Source: Ectocarpus siliculosus (lineage: Eukaryota > Sar > Phaeophyceae > Ectocarpales > Ectocarpaceae). Taken from it: a stretch of 11,443 nucleotides of DNA. The translations under genes and the position numbers were made by a program. A model generated the notes under the pieces. It ran no database searches, was not told where the DNA came from, and saw nothing but the letters and a program-made list of their open reading frames with translations. Below, one piece after another: positions 1-8,627 of this stretch (the stretch's first letter is position 1; the number at the start of each line of letters is the position of its first letter). The stretch lies in contig FN649750.1 of NCBI GenBank assembly GCA_000310025.1, positions 1,544,302 to 1,555,744 of the forward strand, read 5' to 3'.

Positions 1-448
1 TTGCCCCTCCCGATCGTTACCAACGCCCTTTCCGTAGACATCGACAGGGTCACAGCGACAACCAAGTATGTCGTCGCTGGCGTGCTCCGTCAGCTTTCCG
101 CAGCGGCAGCAGCAGCAGCGGCGACGGCGGCGGCGGCGGCCTCAAGCAAGTATAGTGCCGCCGAAGCCCACCAACGTCGAGGCACGCTGCCCCAGGATCC
201 GCCCAACCCGGTGGTACCACCATCTGCCGTCAAGGCTAGCCTTCCTGCTGCAAACGTTCCGCTTGGGACCCCGACTCCTCAAGAATTACCGCCCGACGAC
301 GATATACGGTCGTCCAACAGTGGCCAGGAAGAATTATCAGAGCCTGCTTCGGAGAAGGTGTCAGTGGCGGGTAGCGAAGCAGAGATAGAAGAAACTCCAT
401 CGACGGAAGATGCGGGCGTGAATAACGATTCCGGGCTCCAAGCCGAAG
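1..448 (+). CDS. Gene A exon 1 (5' partial): Ala tract and acidic Ser/Pro-rich segment
   Basis: Frame 1 is open from the first base, so the exon continues beyond the left edge and the true start codon is not in view. It encodes a poly-Ala stretch from GCN repeats at about 100-140, then Pro-rich sequence, then an acidic Glu/Ser-rich segment typical of a disordered region. It ends at a textbook donor, CCGAAG|GTGAGT, after the first base of a codon (phase 1). The same frame runs on only to a stop at 481-483 inside the intron. Confidence 0.65.
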
Positions 449-3400
449 GTGAGTTGTGTATTGATGGTGGTAGAAACCGGTAATGGCGCTAGTGGGCAGT
501 GGCTATTGTGGTTATTTGTGAGGTATGGCGCGCAATGGGGATTTGAGCGCCACCTCCGGAAACCACCGAAGCCCAGACTACTGAGTCGAACAGAGGACGC
601 TGTGCTTTCGTCGCGCACGAAAGCGGTAGGGGTAGGCAGGTCAGCGTTGGCGAGCCCACAGCTATTTTGTCGACGTCGGTTCGGCGAGTGTACGAAGAGT
701 GGGCTGAACAGTTCAAGCTCCCCAAACTACGGTTTCGCAGATACCCTTTGTCGTGGTACCTTCGTAAACACCGGTCGGTGTGGAATTCGGATTTTTGGAA
801 CAATGCCGCAAAGACCTACAGGATAGCGGCATTCACTCATGACTGAGAAGGAGACCCCAATCGGGAACCCCCTTCCGCATCGACGTGCTTCCCGAACGGT
901 ACCAATGTAGATGACGCTTCTACGTCGACGACAAGAACGGCAACTTCCGAAGGACTAGAGGACACGACGACGTCGCCAGCGTTGCCTCCAGAACCGATTC
1001 CAGAAGATGATGCCTCCGACCACGAAGAGCGCGTCACGCAAGCGGAGGTGGATGAAGCTTGGGAGCGGGCGAGGGAGATGGAGGTAATCATCTTCAGTGC
1101 TCTACCAAGATGGAACGTATTCGAGAATTTTTCTTGCAATACATTCATCGGTTGTTGTCGCGTACAATTTGTTTGGGTGCTTCTCAGCTTTGCGTAGAAC
1201 AGCGCGCTGTGAGATGGCGTCAAGAATACAGGAAGTAGAAAGACAAGTTTCGTGGGACAAGCAACTCTACCGCGTGAGGAGTCGCATGATGCGCCAGCGT
1301 CAGGTGTGATTATCAGTTTGCGTGTGACAGCAGCAAATACCGCCAGGTGTCGTTCATGTCGGACTGTGACCGTCTTGTTCAAGAACAGGAAGTGGCCTGT
1401 CATACCGGATTTGAGTGCACTTTCACGGGCATCATACTTGTGGAACCCAGCCTACATGCCTCTGACGGGGCACGCTAGGCCTCTAAGGTTCTCGTAGTTG
1501 CCCACCCCACACTTCACTGCCGAGCGTATTCATTTCCGCGTACCATGTGATGTTGTGGAATCAAAAGGAAACGGCGCGGGGACTACGTGATGTGGTCGAA
1601 GAGCGAGAGGGGGTGATCGACCTGTTGCAGAGAGAGATCACGGACCTGAAAACAGCTCTGGCGACAGCGGATTCCGGATCGAGGCCTTCGAACACCGTGG
1701 AAACCCCTTTTACTGACCCCCATCTGGAACAAGAACTTCAGAAGGTGTATCCTTTAGCTCAATTTTATCATCCCATTTGCCGCCTCCAGAAGCCATAGAC
1801 ATTCGTTTCCACCCAAATCAAAGTAGTTCGTTTTCTTGTTAATTTGTGCCGCGTCTTTCGTAGGTGGTGGCAATAGTTTTCAGTTCATTTTGATGTCCCC
1901 TTTGGCCTGATACATCACGAGAAAATCTCACCCAACAATCCCAGTCGTAGGCCCGCGTTATGTCATTTCATTCAAGTCGATTCTGCAATCTTGTACGTAC
2001 GGCCTAGAATATGATGGTTTGAAGGATGCTGAATGAACTTCCTAAGTTGGTGCCGCCAACAGATGTACTCGGCACGTTGTACAATATCAATGGAAGAAGG
2101 AGAGTAAAATCGGAAACTTAGGGGCAGTATGCTAACATTGACACCACCTCATATTTCGTTGGTGGCAGGCGATGGTTGCACTTGGTGAAGAGAGGGCGTT
2201 TTTGGCGGACACGACACAAAAGCTGGACACGTCTCTAGAAGAGAGGGATCGCTTGCTGGACGAGGTGGCAGAGGCAAACATGAAGGTGAAAATAACTTGA
2301 GAAAAGGAAGGTCATCCTCCTATCAAAGACGTGGGCAGGCATTCATGGTTGAAGCGATATCGGCGTTGGACATGGTCATGTTCATTTAACACCACCGTAG
2401 TAATTTCACATCAAGCACCATCGCACAGAGTAGAGCGAAGAACAGACTTTGGTGCAATCATGTCTATCGAAGTTTAACTCGACTGGGATGAAATCTTGCA
2501 CCCTGCAACTTGGACGGTCTGGCAACAGATTGGTGTGAACGAAGTAGGTTGGTTCACTGTGTGGAATTTCCAACGGAAGGATCTACTGTATGACGGCAGA
2601 CGTACGACGGCAGACGTAGGAGATACGTCACTTTCCCAGTTTTATTTGACGGCGTCTATCCGAGAAGTGGCCAAGTAATCGTTGGCCTCTCTGTACGTTT
2701 CATACTTGGTACTACTCAACACTTAGCGAGCGTGATCACGATAAATGTACTCTGCGCCAAGGTGTGTATCAACATCATCGTTCGGCGAAAAGTCGATAGA
2801 TTGTCACAGGCTTGGTCCACCAAAAATCTCGAACGGGAAGCAACGTTGTAGATCCTGATGCTTTTCATCGCATGTATGGGTTTGGGTTGCCATCTCTGAG
2901 GCTTGACGAAGGCGTCTTTGGAGGGATGACATGTTTTACGGGGTAAACCATTCCCGTTGGACGTAAACGGAGTGAAGCATTCTGGCGGTATCTCCATCCA
3001 ACAAAATAAGGTGGAATAAAAGGGGTCAGCAGATGAAGAGGTTGAAGAGGTTGAAGAGGATGCGGCTGACGAATATCTGGGAACGGCATTTTGAATTGTT
3101 GCATGTTTCTGCCCGCAGAGCATGTGCGTAACCTGTACTATGTTGCATGTCATGCCCCATGCTCATCCCGCCTTCTCAAGACCACAATGGTCAGGTACCT
3201 CAACATCCTCGACCTTTTCTGGCCCTACAACACCCATCTTCTTTCATTGAACAGGAAAGGCAACTTCAAACAATGCTGGATGAGGTTTGCGAGAGGGAGA
3301 ACCAGCTGGTGGCCCAAATGACGGAGCTTCAGCAGCTTAAGGCGAGTCAAGTCGCCGGACTATAAAATTCCTTGAATGATTGGCCTGATGGGCCATTAAC

Positions 3401-6400
3401 CTGGCGCTGGCGCGAATTTTCGGTCGGTGGTCCCTGTCGTTGTCGCGTGCTGCGATCGCCGCTACAATCAAGAACGTTGCTGTTTTTCGTTTGCGCTCAA
3501 ACCGATTCTGAACATCCGCCAGACACCTGTTCTCTGCAAAGCGGCAGTATATACGGCTCGATCTACTGCATTCCATAGAGACTCGAAGCCATAGTGTGGT
3601 ACGGGCTGTAAACACGGATTGGGAACCTGTTCGGCGCATCGTTGCAATAAATCAACTGCTCAGAATGTAGAGCCAACAAGCGTATGGCCCGTTCATTTTC
3701 CTAGATGTGCCACACCATGGAATCAAGCCGAGCTGGCCCATCGTTGGGCTGATCAGCACACTCCCACGATACTGTACTGCCGCTTATTCAACCATCTACT
3801 CCCATCATGACAATCCTATCCCTCTCGAGGCAGGCAGCGGAAGGGGCTGCGTTGGAGCAGCTAGACGCGCAGATAGAGGAGGACTCTGGACTGGACGAAC
3901 CCGCACTTGAGCATCTGCGCGTGAAACGTCGACAGAAAGTGAAGAAGATCGCCGACGCCAATGCGCGACTTGTGGTGCGTCACTCACACCAGATTCACTC
4001 GTTTCAGCTGTTTCTGGTGCTTTTCGCGCCCGTCGTCGATCTGTGCACGGCGTTGATCCGGTTGTGTCAGTGTACCGAAAGTATTCACTGCGCTTACATC
4101 ACGTCTCAGGTGTATATTTACCTCAACGGTCTCCTACCTCAGAAAGTAAATCCCTCCTGATGTTTTGTAAAGTAGAGAGAGCGTCTGTCTGCTGATATTG
4201 CTTGCCAACCACAGTTACCCAGGGCGATTCATCTTGGACTGGCACCTACAACGGGTGTCGTATCACATCTCTCCAGCAGTCGTGGCAGCCGGCACGAGCG
4301 GAAACCATGATCTTGACTTTCGACTACACATCACATGGTGGCCGTCACCCTTCCCGCCTCCAATGCCCGACGGTTTGCCTCTTAACCAGGTGGCTTTGTC
4401 ACAGCATGAGAACATGTGGGAGCGGGCCATGAAGAGCTACAAGTGGGTGCACCATTTGCCTCAGGTGAGTGAGACCCGTACTACGGTGACCCACGTTATG
4501 TGGGTCAACCCGTTTCCGCCGAGGTGTACCGCGTGGGGCGTGGGTATTGATCCTGCTGTGGCGTTTCAAAGTCGTCGTTCTGTACGGCCGGGTACAGTAT
4601 CTGATACAACATCGCGACCTTGCGTTTTGAAAGGTACGCGACCTGGGTTTACGGGAGGGGGGCTTGGCAAGCACAAAATGGAAGTATGGCTAGGGTGGCA
4701 GTGTGCCCCCCGCAAGTGAGCAGAGATGAGGCTGGTTCGCTTGACGGCGAGAAGAAAGCTGACCATTCAATACGTGACGGGGCTTCATGTGTCGCCCTCT
4801 GAGACTTATTCCCACTTTCCTGAATTCCAAGTCGCCGCCTGCACTCACTTGCCCCCAGGAGAGGGCCGACACAGTGCTACACGTTTGTGTTATACACCAC
4901 AAGCTTTGCGTGTTCGCTCTTCGCCATGCGTTATCTACAACCTCCGCACACCCAACACCACTTTAACAGTCACCGCGTTCACCTTGAGAATATCTGAACG
5001 GCAGTCTTGCCAGAACTGATGACTTCGCGTCAACGGCCCGTTATCGGCTGTTTCTGTGTGGAACAATTGCAGATATCCGTCAAGAACAGGCAATACGCAA
5101 GCGTCCAAGAGTGGATAGAAGCGGAGATCGCGGACCAGCGGAGGGAGCGCAAGAAACTCGAGCGAGCGGCGCGACTCCGTCTCAAGCGACTCCAGCCACG
5201 TAGCTTGATGCACAGGTGCGGAATTTCGCGCATGCGGCATACATGCACCAAATAGGTCATCGATCGACAAGCTTTGCTCAATCGCTATGTTGCAGAAGAA
5301 TGTGCCTAATGGCCGAGATGTCAGAGTGGCAAATGGTAGGGTATTTTCTTATCGACACGCATCCGCCCTCAGAACATGCTACAAGAAGGATCCTTGTAAA
5401 GTGCCCTACTGTACCTCCACCAAAGCCTCGAACCTCCACAGTACGAAGAGTGTCTTGACAAAGATCGGGGCACCAAAATGTTCCAGGCCTTGTTCCCCGA
5501 AAGCGGAGAACGTCATGTACATAAAAAGCTTTTCAATCGTCAATCCGACCTCCAAGAAACTGCCGAGACCGTTTCGGAATACCAACGGCTTTCACACACC
5601 GCCCCCCCCTATATTTCATCGTGCCGCCCGCCCCTGTTGCACACTCGAACAGCCATCAAGACCAATCGTCTTTGACAACCGGAGGGCTTGCTCCAGTTCT
5701 CGTTACCTCCCTCTCTGGAAACGTAGGCCACTCCTCTCGACCGAAGGTGACCGCGCCCGGATTGAGTGGCGGAAGTTACGGCTACGGTGACGAACGAGTG
5801 AGCTTTGGCGCGCCCGCAAACCTCGGCCATAAGCGGAACTTGAAGGGATCACAAAGGACGGAAGCGATCGCCGGGGTTAATGGTGCAGAACTGCTGTCGA
5901 ACTTTCTCCGCGGTGGGGAAATGCCTTCAACTGCGCTCCACTTCCGGGTATGACAATTGTTCGTTGCTTGTTCTCGGTACCTTGTTTCTCGTTTCTCTGA
6001 CAACGTGTTCAGCCTGTAACTATAAAAACATGAGTGCATAGCTACGTGTAGGGCCTTGTCGGAAACCTTGTTCTCGTTGCCAGCTCGGTTGTTTGCAGAT
6101 AGACAAGCCATTGACCACCGAATGCACGTTCACACACAGGCGGCGCGTGAAACCGAGAAGAACCATCCTCGGAACCCTTTGCATGAGCACCAACACCGTC
6201 CGACGCCGGGATACGCTGGGTCAGCTTCCCCCTCATCTCCGGCATTCAGTAGAACTTCCCCCGGCACCGAGAGGGGTCCGTTTCGCCAAGCGACTCCAAC
6301 CCTAGATGGACCCGCCGGTGGCCATGGCGGAATGGGTGGCTACAAGGCCGGGTTCGACGTCACGAATTCCGTCAACAACAGCGGGCATACATCGCGGATG

Positions 6401-7423
6401 GCAAAGGAAGCCGAGAACCAGCGGTATAAGAGCTTGTTCACGAACGCGCCTGCCGAGCTCCCCGAGGTTACCGTCATGCCCGCGGGAGGCGGCGACAACA
6501 ACAACCTCCAGGTGGGAGGCACGAACGCCCGGGATCTCAGCATCAGCACTTCGAGGGCTGACTCAAGAGAAGACATGAAAGTGAAGGCCGGAGGGGGGAG
6601 CGACGGCATGGCCGGACCAAACCAGCCCACCAACTACCGCCGCGCGCAGACGGCCAAGGTAGACTACCACAACAGCGTGCGGCGGAAGTCGAGCAACACC
6701 TCGTTTACGCACCAGGTGGGACACCCGGGTGGCCTGGACGCGCTGGCGCCGTCACAATCTCGCGTGGAATCTCTTAAAGGATGGGGAGAGGGACAGCCGG
6801 TTGTTGTAGCAGCGGCAGGGAGGGGTGATCCGAGCGGAACCAGGGAGCTGGCACGGCCGGTGTCGGTCGTGGGGGGGTCGGCGGCGACCACAGGCCCTCA
6901 TGAAGAACCTTTCCGATGGATTCCCGGTGAGGCGTACAAAAACAAACCGCCCGTTGTTCATTCTCACAGCAGGAAAGGCTCCCCCGCCAACCCCTCGGCT
7001 CGTGTGCCAACCTCTAACTCCTCCGCGGGCGAGACGAAGGCATCGGCCACCCGACTGCTGCAACCAAGACGGACCGCAAACTCCGGCCGGTCTCGCGGCA
7101 GTGCCGGTGGCAACGGAAGCCCGACTGAACACGTTCTCGATGATAACCGGGGTACTGCTTCTGGCAAGCTGCCCAGACAACTAGCCGTGCCCGGAAGCTG
7201 GGTCCTCACCGAGGCTGCGGGCGCAGGGGGGGCAGTCGGGAGCAATCATGGCGCTGGCCTCCATGGGCTACAGGGGAGGAGGGGAGGGGGCAGTAGGCAA
7301 CCGGGGGGTGCTAGCGGCGGAAGAGCTGGTGCGGTAACGGAGACGAATAACCTCCACCCCGCGTGGAGACCAAAGGGGCTTACGCGTCGGCAACGAGCCG
7401 TCTCGGTGGTCGAAAGAGGGTAG
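1..7423 (+). CDS. Gene A: multi-exon coiled-coil protein with disordered basic tail, 5' partial, unknown family
   Basis: Spliced model with exons 1-448, 848-1083, 1214-1303 (doubtful), 1568-1744, 2169-2285, 3255-3341, 3834-3974, 4390-4464, 5073-5215, 5296-5335, 5442-5912 and 6099-7423. Phases agree at the joins, apart from one single-base frame break at the C run near 5602. The predicted product is about 1,100 residues in this window and its start lies upstream. The order is: an Ala tract and acidic/Pro-Ser region, several short charged exons with coiled-coil character, a basic Arg/Lys/Leu helix, a mixed segment, and a long Gly/Ser/Arg-rich disordered tail ending at tandem TAG TAG. No enzyme motif, signal peptide or membrane segment is visible. 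It could be a cytoskeletal, centrosomal or scaffold-type protein, but that is only an inference from coiled coil plus disorder. That a coding gene exists is well supported. Exons 3 and 11 have uncertain borders. Confidence 0.68.
449..847 (+). other. Gene A intron 1
   Basis: Starts GTGAGT and ends with AG at 846-847 (CATGACTGAG|AAGGAG). AGs at 849-850 and 852-853 are phase-compatible alternatives one and two codons further in. The open frames inside it on both strands show no protein-like composition and I see no other feature. Confidence 0.5.
848..1083 (+). CDS. Gene A exon 2: acidic Thr/Ser/Pro segment running into a charged helix
   Basis: The phase-1 start matches exon 1. The frame encodes a Thr/Ser-rich stretch, then a Pro-Glu-Asp cluster, then a strongly helical charged segment (EERVTQAEVDEAWERAREME) that looks like the beginning of a coiled coil. 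It ends GATGGAG|GTAATC in phase 0. The upstream in-frame stop at 844-846 forces an acceptor close to 848. The opposite-strand open frame over this exon is a shadow. Confidence 0.6.
1214..1303 (+). CDS. Gene A exon 3 (doubtful borders): charged helical segment
   Basis: Frame 2 from ATGGCGTCAAGA encodes a Gln/Arg-rich helical segment (MASRIQEVERQVSWDKQLYR...) ending CGTCAG|GTGTGA in phase 0. Its acceptor, GCTGTGAG|ATGG, has little pyrimidine tract. A competing model uses the better acceptor TTCTCAG at 1186-1187, reads another frame (LCVEQRAVRWRQEYRK, then a stop at 1236-1238), and needs a donor near 1235 in phase 2. That would match exon 4 starts at 1498 or 1525. Coding seems likely here, but the sequence alone does not decide the frame. 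Confidence 0.38.
1568..1744 (+). CDS. Gene A exon 4: coiled-coil segment
   Basis: Frame 2 encodes a heptad-like charged stretch (RDVVEEREGVIDLLQREITD) followed by a Ser/Thr/Pro spacer and another Leu/Gln/Glu helix. It ends CTTCAGAAG|GTGTAT in phase 0. The acceptor chosen is ATCAAAAG|GAAACG, the only nearby AG in phase with the preferred exon 3. It lacks a pyrimidine tract, so the 5' border may instead lie at 1498 or 1525. The coding content itself is convincing. Confidence 0.6.
1745..2168 (+). other. Gene A intron 4
   Basis: GTGTAT to TTGGTGGCAG. It is AT-richer than the exons, has stops in all forward frames, and shows no other feature. Confidence 0.5.
2169..2285 (+). CDS. Gene A exon 5: coiled-coil segment
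   Basis: This is a symmetric phase 0-0 exon of 39 codons, bounded by TTCGTTGGTGGCAG and ATGAAG|GTGAAA. It encodes an uninterrupted Glu/Leu/Asp/Lys helix (TTQKLDTSLEERDRLLDEVA) with clear heptad spacing of Leu. It continues the coiled coil of exons 2-4. Confidence 0.66.
2592..2619 (+). repeat. Two-copy 14-bp direct repeat
   Basis: GACGGCAGACGTAC is followed at once by GACGGCAGACGTAG, with one mismatch. It lies in a gene A intron with no visible function. Confidence 0.8.
3034..3060 (+). repeat. 9-bp tandem repeat, three copies (TGAAGAGGT)
   Basis: Three back-to-back copies of TGAAGAGGT, the last ending in A, sit inside the long gene A intron. One frame gives repeated Glu-Glu-Val and another gives Lys-Arg-Leu repeats. 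Confidence 0.85.
3255..3341 (+). CDS. Gene A exon 6: coiled-coil segment with apparent GC donor
   Basis: The strong acceptor CTTCTTTCATTGAACAG opens a phase-0 exon of 29 codons that is all charged helix (QERQLQTMLDEVCERENQLV and on to LQQLK). The downstream edge reads CTTAAG|GCGAGT, matching a donor consensus at every position except GC for GT, and the next good exon is in phase with it. If it is not spliced there, the frame ends at TAA 3363-3365 after seven more residues, which would make this a terminal exon. Confidence 0.62.
3342..3833 (+). other. Gene A intron 6, likely GC-AG type
   Basis: Begins GCGAGT after AAG and ends CCCTCTCGAGGCAG. No GT donor of comparable quality lies close by; GTCGCC at 3351 is poor. 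No other feature is seen within. Confidence 0.5.
3834..3974 (+). CDS. Gene A exon 7: acidic helix then basic Lys/Arg segment
   Basis: This is a phase 0-0 exon of 47 codons between TCTCGAGGCAG and CTTGTG|GTGCGT. It encodes Ala/Glu/Asp-rich helix (LEQLDAQIEEDSGLDEPALE) followed by a basic patch (LRVKRRQKVKKIADANARLV). An ATG at 3807 is in frame upstream but lies within the pyrimidine-rich acceptor region, so I do not take it as a start. Confidence 0.6.
3975..4389 (+). other. Gene A intron 7
   Basis: GTGCGT to TTGCCTCTTAACCAG. Exon 8's frame stays open back to 4198 inside this intron, but the upstream AGs are not in phase and the peptide is Pro/His/Trp-rich and unlike the flanking exons. I treat it as non-coding. 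Confidence 0.45.
4390..4464 (+). CDS. Gene A exon 8 with two in-frame acceptors
   Basis: The exon ends at an excellent donor, TGCCTCAG|GTGAGT, in phase 0. Two acceptors 15 bases apart are both in phase: TCTTAACCAG at 4388-4389 and TTTGTCACAG at 4403-4404. Their use would add or omit Val-Ala-Leu-Ser-Gln. The core encodes HENMWERAMKSYKWVHHLPQ, aromatic-rich and unlike the neighbouring coiled coil. I recognise no motif. Confidence 0.52.
4465..5072 (+). other. Gene A intron 8
   Basis: GTGAGT to GGAACAATTGCAG. Some forward frames stay open for about 100 codons with Arg/Cys/Pro-rich peptides of no evident coding quality. No other feature is seen. Confidence 0.5.
5073..5215 (+). CDS. Gene A exon 9: acidic-to-basic long helix
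   Basis: Starts in phase 0 after CAATTGCAG and encodes a continuous helix that changes from WIEAEIADQ to RRERKKLERAARLRLKRLQ. This is a strongly basic, Leu-spaced stretch that could be a nucleic-acid, membrane or calmodulin-type binding helix, though no exact IQ motif is present. It ends CACAG|GTGCGG in phase 2. Confidence 0.6.
5296..5335 (+). CDS. Gene A exon 10: 40-bp micro-exon
   Basis: The acceptor CGCTATGTTGCAG opens a 40-base exon whose first base completes the Arg codon left by exon 9 (phase 2). The rest reads RMCLMAEMSEWQM up to CAAATG|GTAGGG in phase 0. It is flanked by introns of only 80 and 106 bp. Support is phase agreement plus good acceptor sequence. Confidence 0.5.
5442..5912 (+). 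CDS. Gene A exon 11, with a single-base frame break at a C run
   Basis: The acceptor CGAACCTCCACAG opens phase-0 sequence beginning YEECLDKDRGTKMFQALFPE, plausible folded-protein composition. This frame runs to about 5601 and then gives low-quality sequence. From about 5603 a second frame is clearly coding-like (TTGGLAPVLVTSLSGNVGHS) and open to 5953. The switch coincides with eight consecutive C. The exon end is uncertain. A donor G|GTGGGG after 5912 is in phase with the strong acceptor at 6098. A better donor, CGG|GTATGA after 5947, would need a poor acceptor at 6034. Confidence 0.5.
5602..5609 (+). other. C8 homopolymer at the gene A frame break
   Basis: Eight C follow G5601. Upstream, coding quality is in the frame whose codons start at multiples of three; downstream it is one base earlier. 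A one-base length difference in the run would reconcile the two. It may be a sequencing or assembly error, a somatic or allelic polymorphism, or a real lesion. Confidence 0.6.
6099..7423 (+). CDS. Gene A last exon: long disordered Gly/Ser/Arg-rich tail, ends TAG TAG
   Basis: The strong acceptor CGGTTGTTTGCAG precedes a frame open for about 440 codons. The segment begins with a short basic/His-rich stretch (DHRMHVHTQAARETEK), then becomes Gly, Ser, Pro and Arg-rich throughout. It includes an RRKSS basophilic kinase-type site near 6680-6695 and an RGG-like Gly/Arg cluster near 7265-7330. No folded domain is apparent. It ends in two consecutive in-frame TAG codons at 7421-7426. Reverse-strand open frames here are shadows of GC-rich coding sequence. 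Confidence 0.7.
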
Positions 7424-8627
7424 TAGTCCGAACTGTTGGTTATGCTACATAGTTCGATATGTACGTGTTCTGTTCACGCGGCGAACTCTACGCCCACCCG
7501 AACTGCCCGTGGGGCCGATACCGCAATCACGAGTACAAAAAGTGAGCCCCTCATATCGCCATCGTCTGCGAAGGAACGCGAACGAGTCGTGGAGAAGGCA
7601 AGTGCGAACACGATAAAGCTGCCGGAGATTTGCAATCAATGGATGCACCCTATTAGATACAGCTGCAGGCAGTTCGCGTGCTCTCGGCGATTTGGCCGTT
7701 GTCATCGCTTATCCTTGGTTACCATCGACTGCGTCTTTATTACTCCTCCATGCACACCCGGCGCCCAGTCCCCAGCCGTATATCGAACAATTCCATCATC
7801 TCTAAAGTGCTCTCCCCCAACGAGCACTTCCTTTCACCGAACTCATCAACTAGACTTCGAACCGGGTAAAGCTATGCATAAACAAGGCCAACACCAGGGC
7901 TCGAACCCATCACCTATCCATCCATACTAATATCTCCACGTCACAGGGGGTCTACTGCAGCTCTAGAATACCTTGGATCATCCAAACACAGAAGTTGCCC
8001 TCGAAACAAACACGCGTGCTGCCGACCCACTCCACAGAGCAATCTGTCGCTTGAAGGCGACAAAGGCGACAGTCATACTTCGACCGCATCCACCGTCCTG
8101 TTTCATTGCCTTCTCGCACAAGAGACTGGGGCTGCACCATTCTTCCACATCAATCGGCCGTGGAGCCACCAAGGCTCGCAGCCCGTACGCACCTCCCAAC
8201 ACAAGCACACGGCGTCAAACCAGCGTCGAATGTCCATATTCTAACACTTGCAAAAAGGTCAAAGTCTGGGCATTTCCGAGCAGCCCCTGTGCGTCGTGAG
8301 AACAAACTGGTAAACTAATAAGGTGACGGTGCTAGCCACCTTGCATCATACGGCTGTGGCGTTGTCAAAGGTGTAAGCTGGTTACTCTGACAACTTTCCC
8401 CACGCGCCCAAGATGGCTGTCAGTCGTCCTACACAAGGCCACTTCTACACATGTACTCGGTCTTCCTTCGCGCGGCTACGCTACTGCACAAACCGCCAGC
8501 GAGAAGGGTATAACATTCGATCGCAAGGCTTGTCGACCGTACCGCCCTCACCCTCTCTCGGGTGCTTCTCTTCCATGCCAGCAGATAAAGCCAGCCAACA
8601 CTTGGCGGCAAAAGAAGAATTTTGTAC
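7424..8627. other. Intergenic region between two convergent genes
   Basis: This stretch lies between the stop of gene A and the stop of gene B and should hold both 3' UTRs. Gene A's frame stays open after the tandem stop to 7930, but without convincing composition or an ATG context. Weak matches to a pol III B box occur on the minus strand at 7856-7866 and 7897-7908, without a tRNA fold. No canonical AATAAA signal stands out. I see no gene here. Confidence 0.5.

Larger units (their letters stand above)
2286..3254 (+). other. Gene A intron 5, the longest (969 bp)
   Basis: GTGAAA to TTCATTGAACAG. It contains a 14-bp direct duplication at 2592-2619 and a 9-bp tandem repeat at 3034-3060. The latter reads as an acidic peptide in one frame and a basic one in another, so a skipped or alternative exon near 3030-3120 cannot be excluded. 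I could not fit it with good splice sites on both sides. Confidence 0.45.

Noticed and set aside
837-1403. 188-codon minus-strand open frame
   Set aside because: It is antisense to gene A exons 2-3, its composition is Ser/Val/Thr-rich without domain character, and the plus-strand frames have phase-matched splice sites.
2496-2678. 60-codon plus-strand frame with Trp-rich start
   Set aside because: It lies inside an intron, lacks splice sites in phase, and overlaps a simple duplication.
4198-4389. Extension of gene A exon 8 upstream to 4198
   Set aside because: The frame is open, but no AG upstream is in phase with a pyrimidine tract, and the peptide is unlike its neighbours.
7897-7908. tRNA or SINE-like B box (GGGTTCGAGCCC on the minus strand), with a second weak one at 7856-7866
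   Set aside because: No pairing acceptor stem, D arm or anticodon arm can be found upstream at the right spacing, and the nearest A-box-like string is far too close. Probably a chance palindrome.
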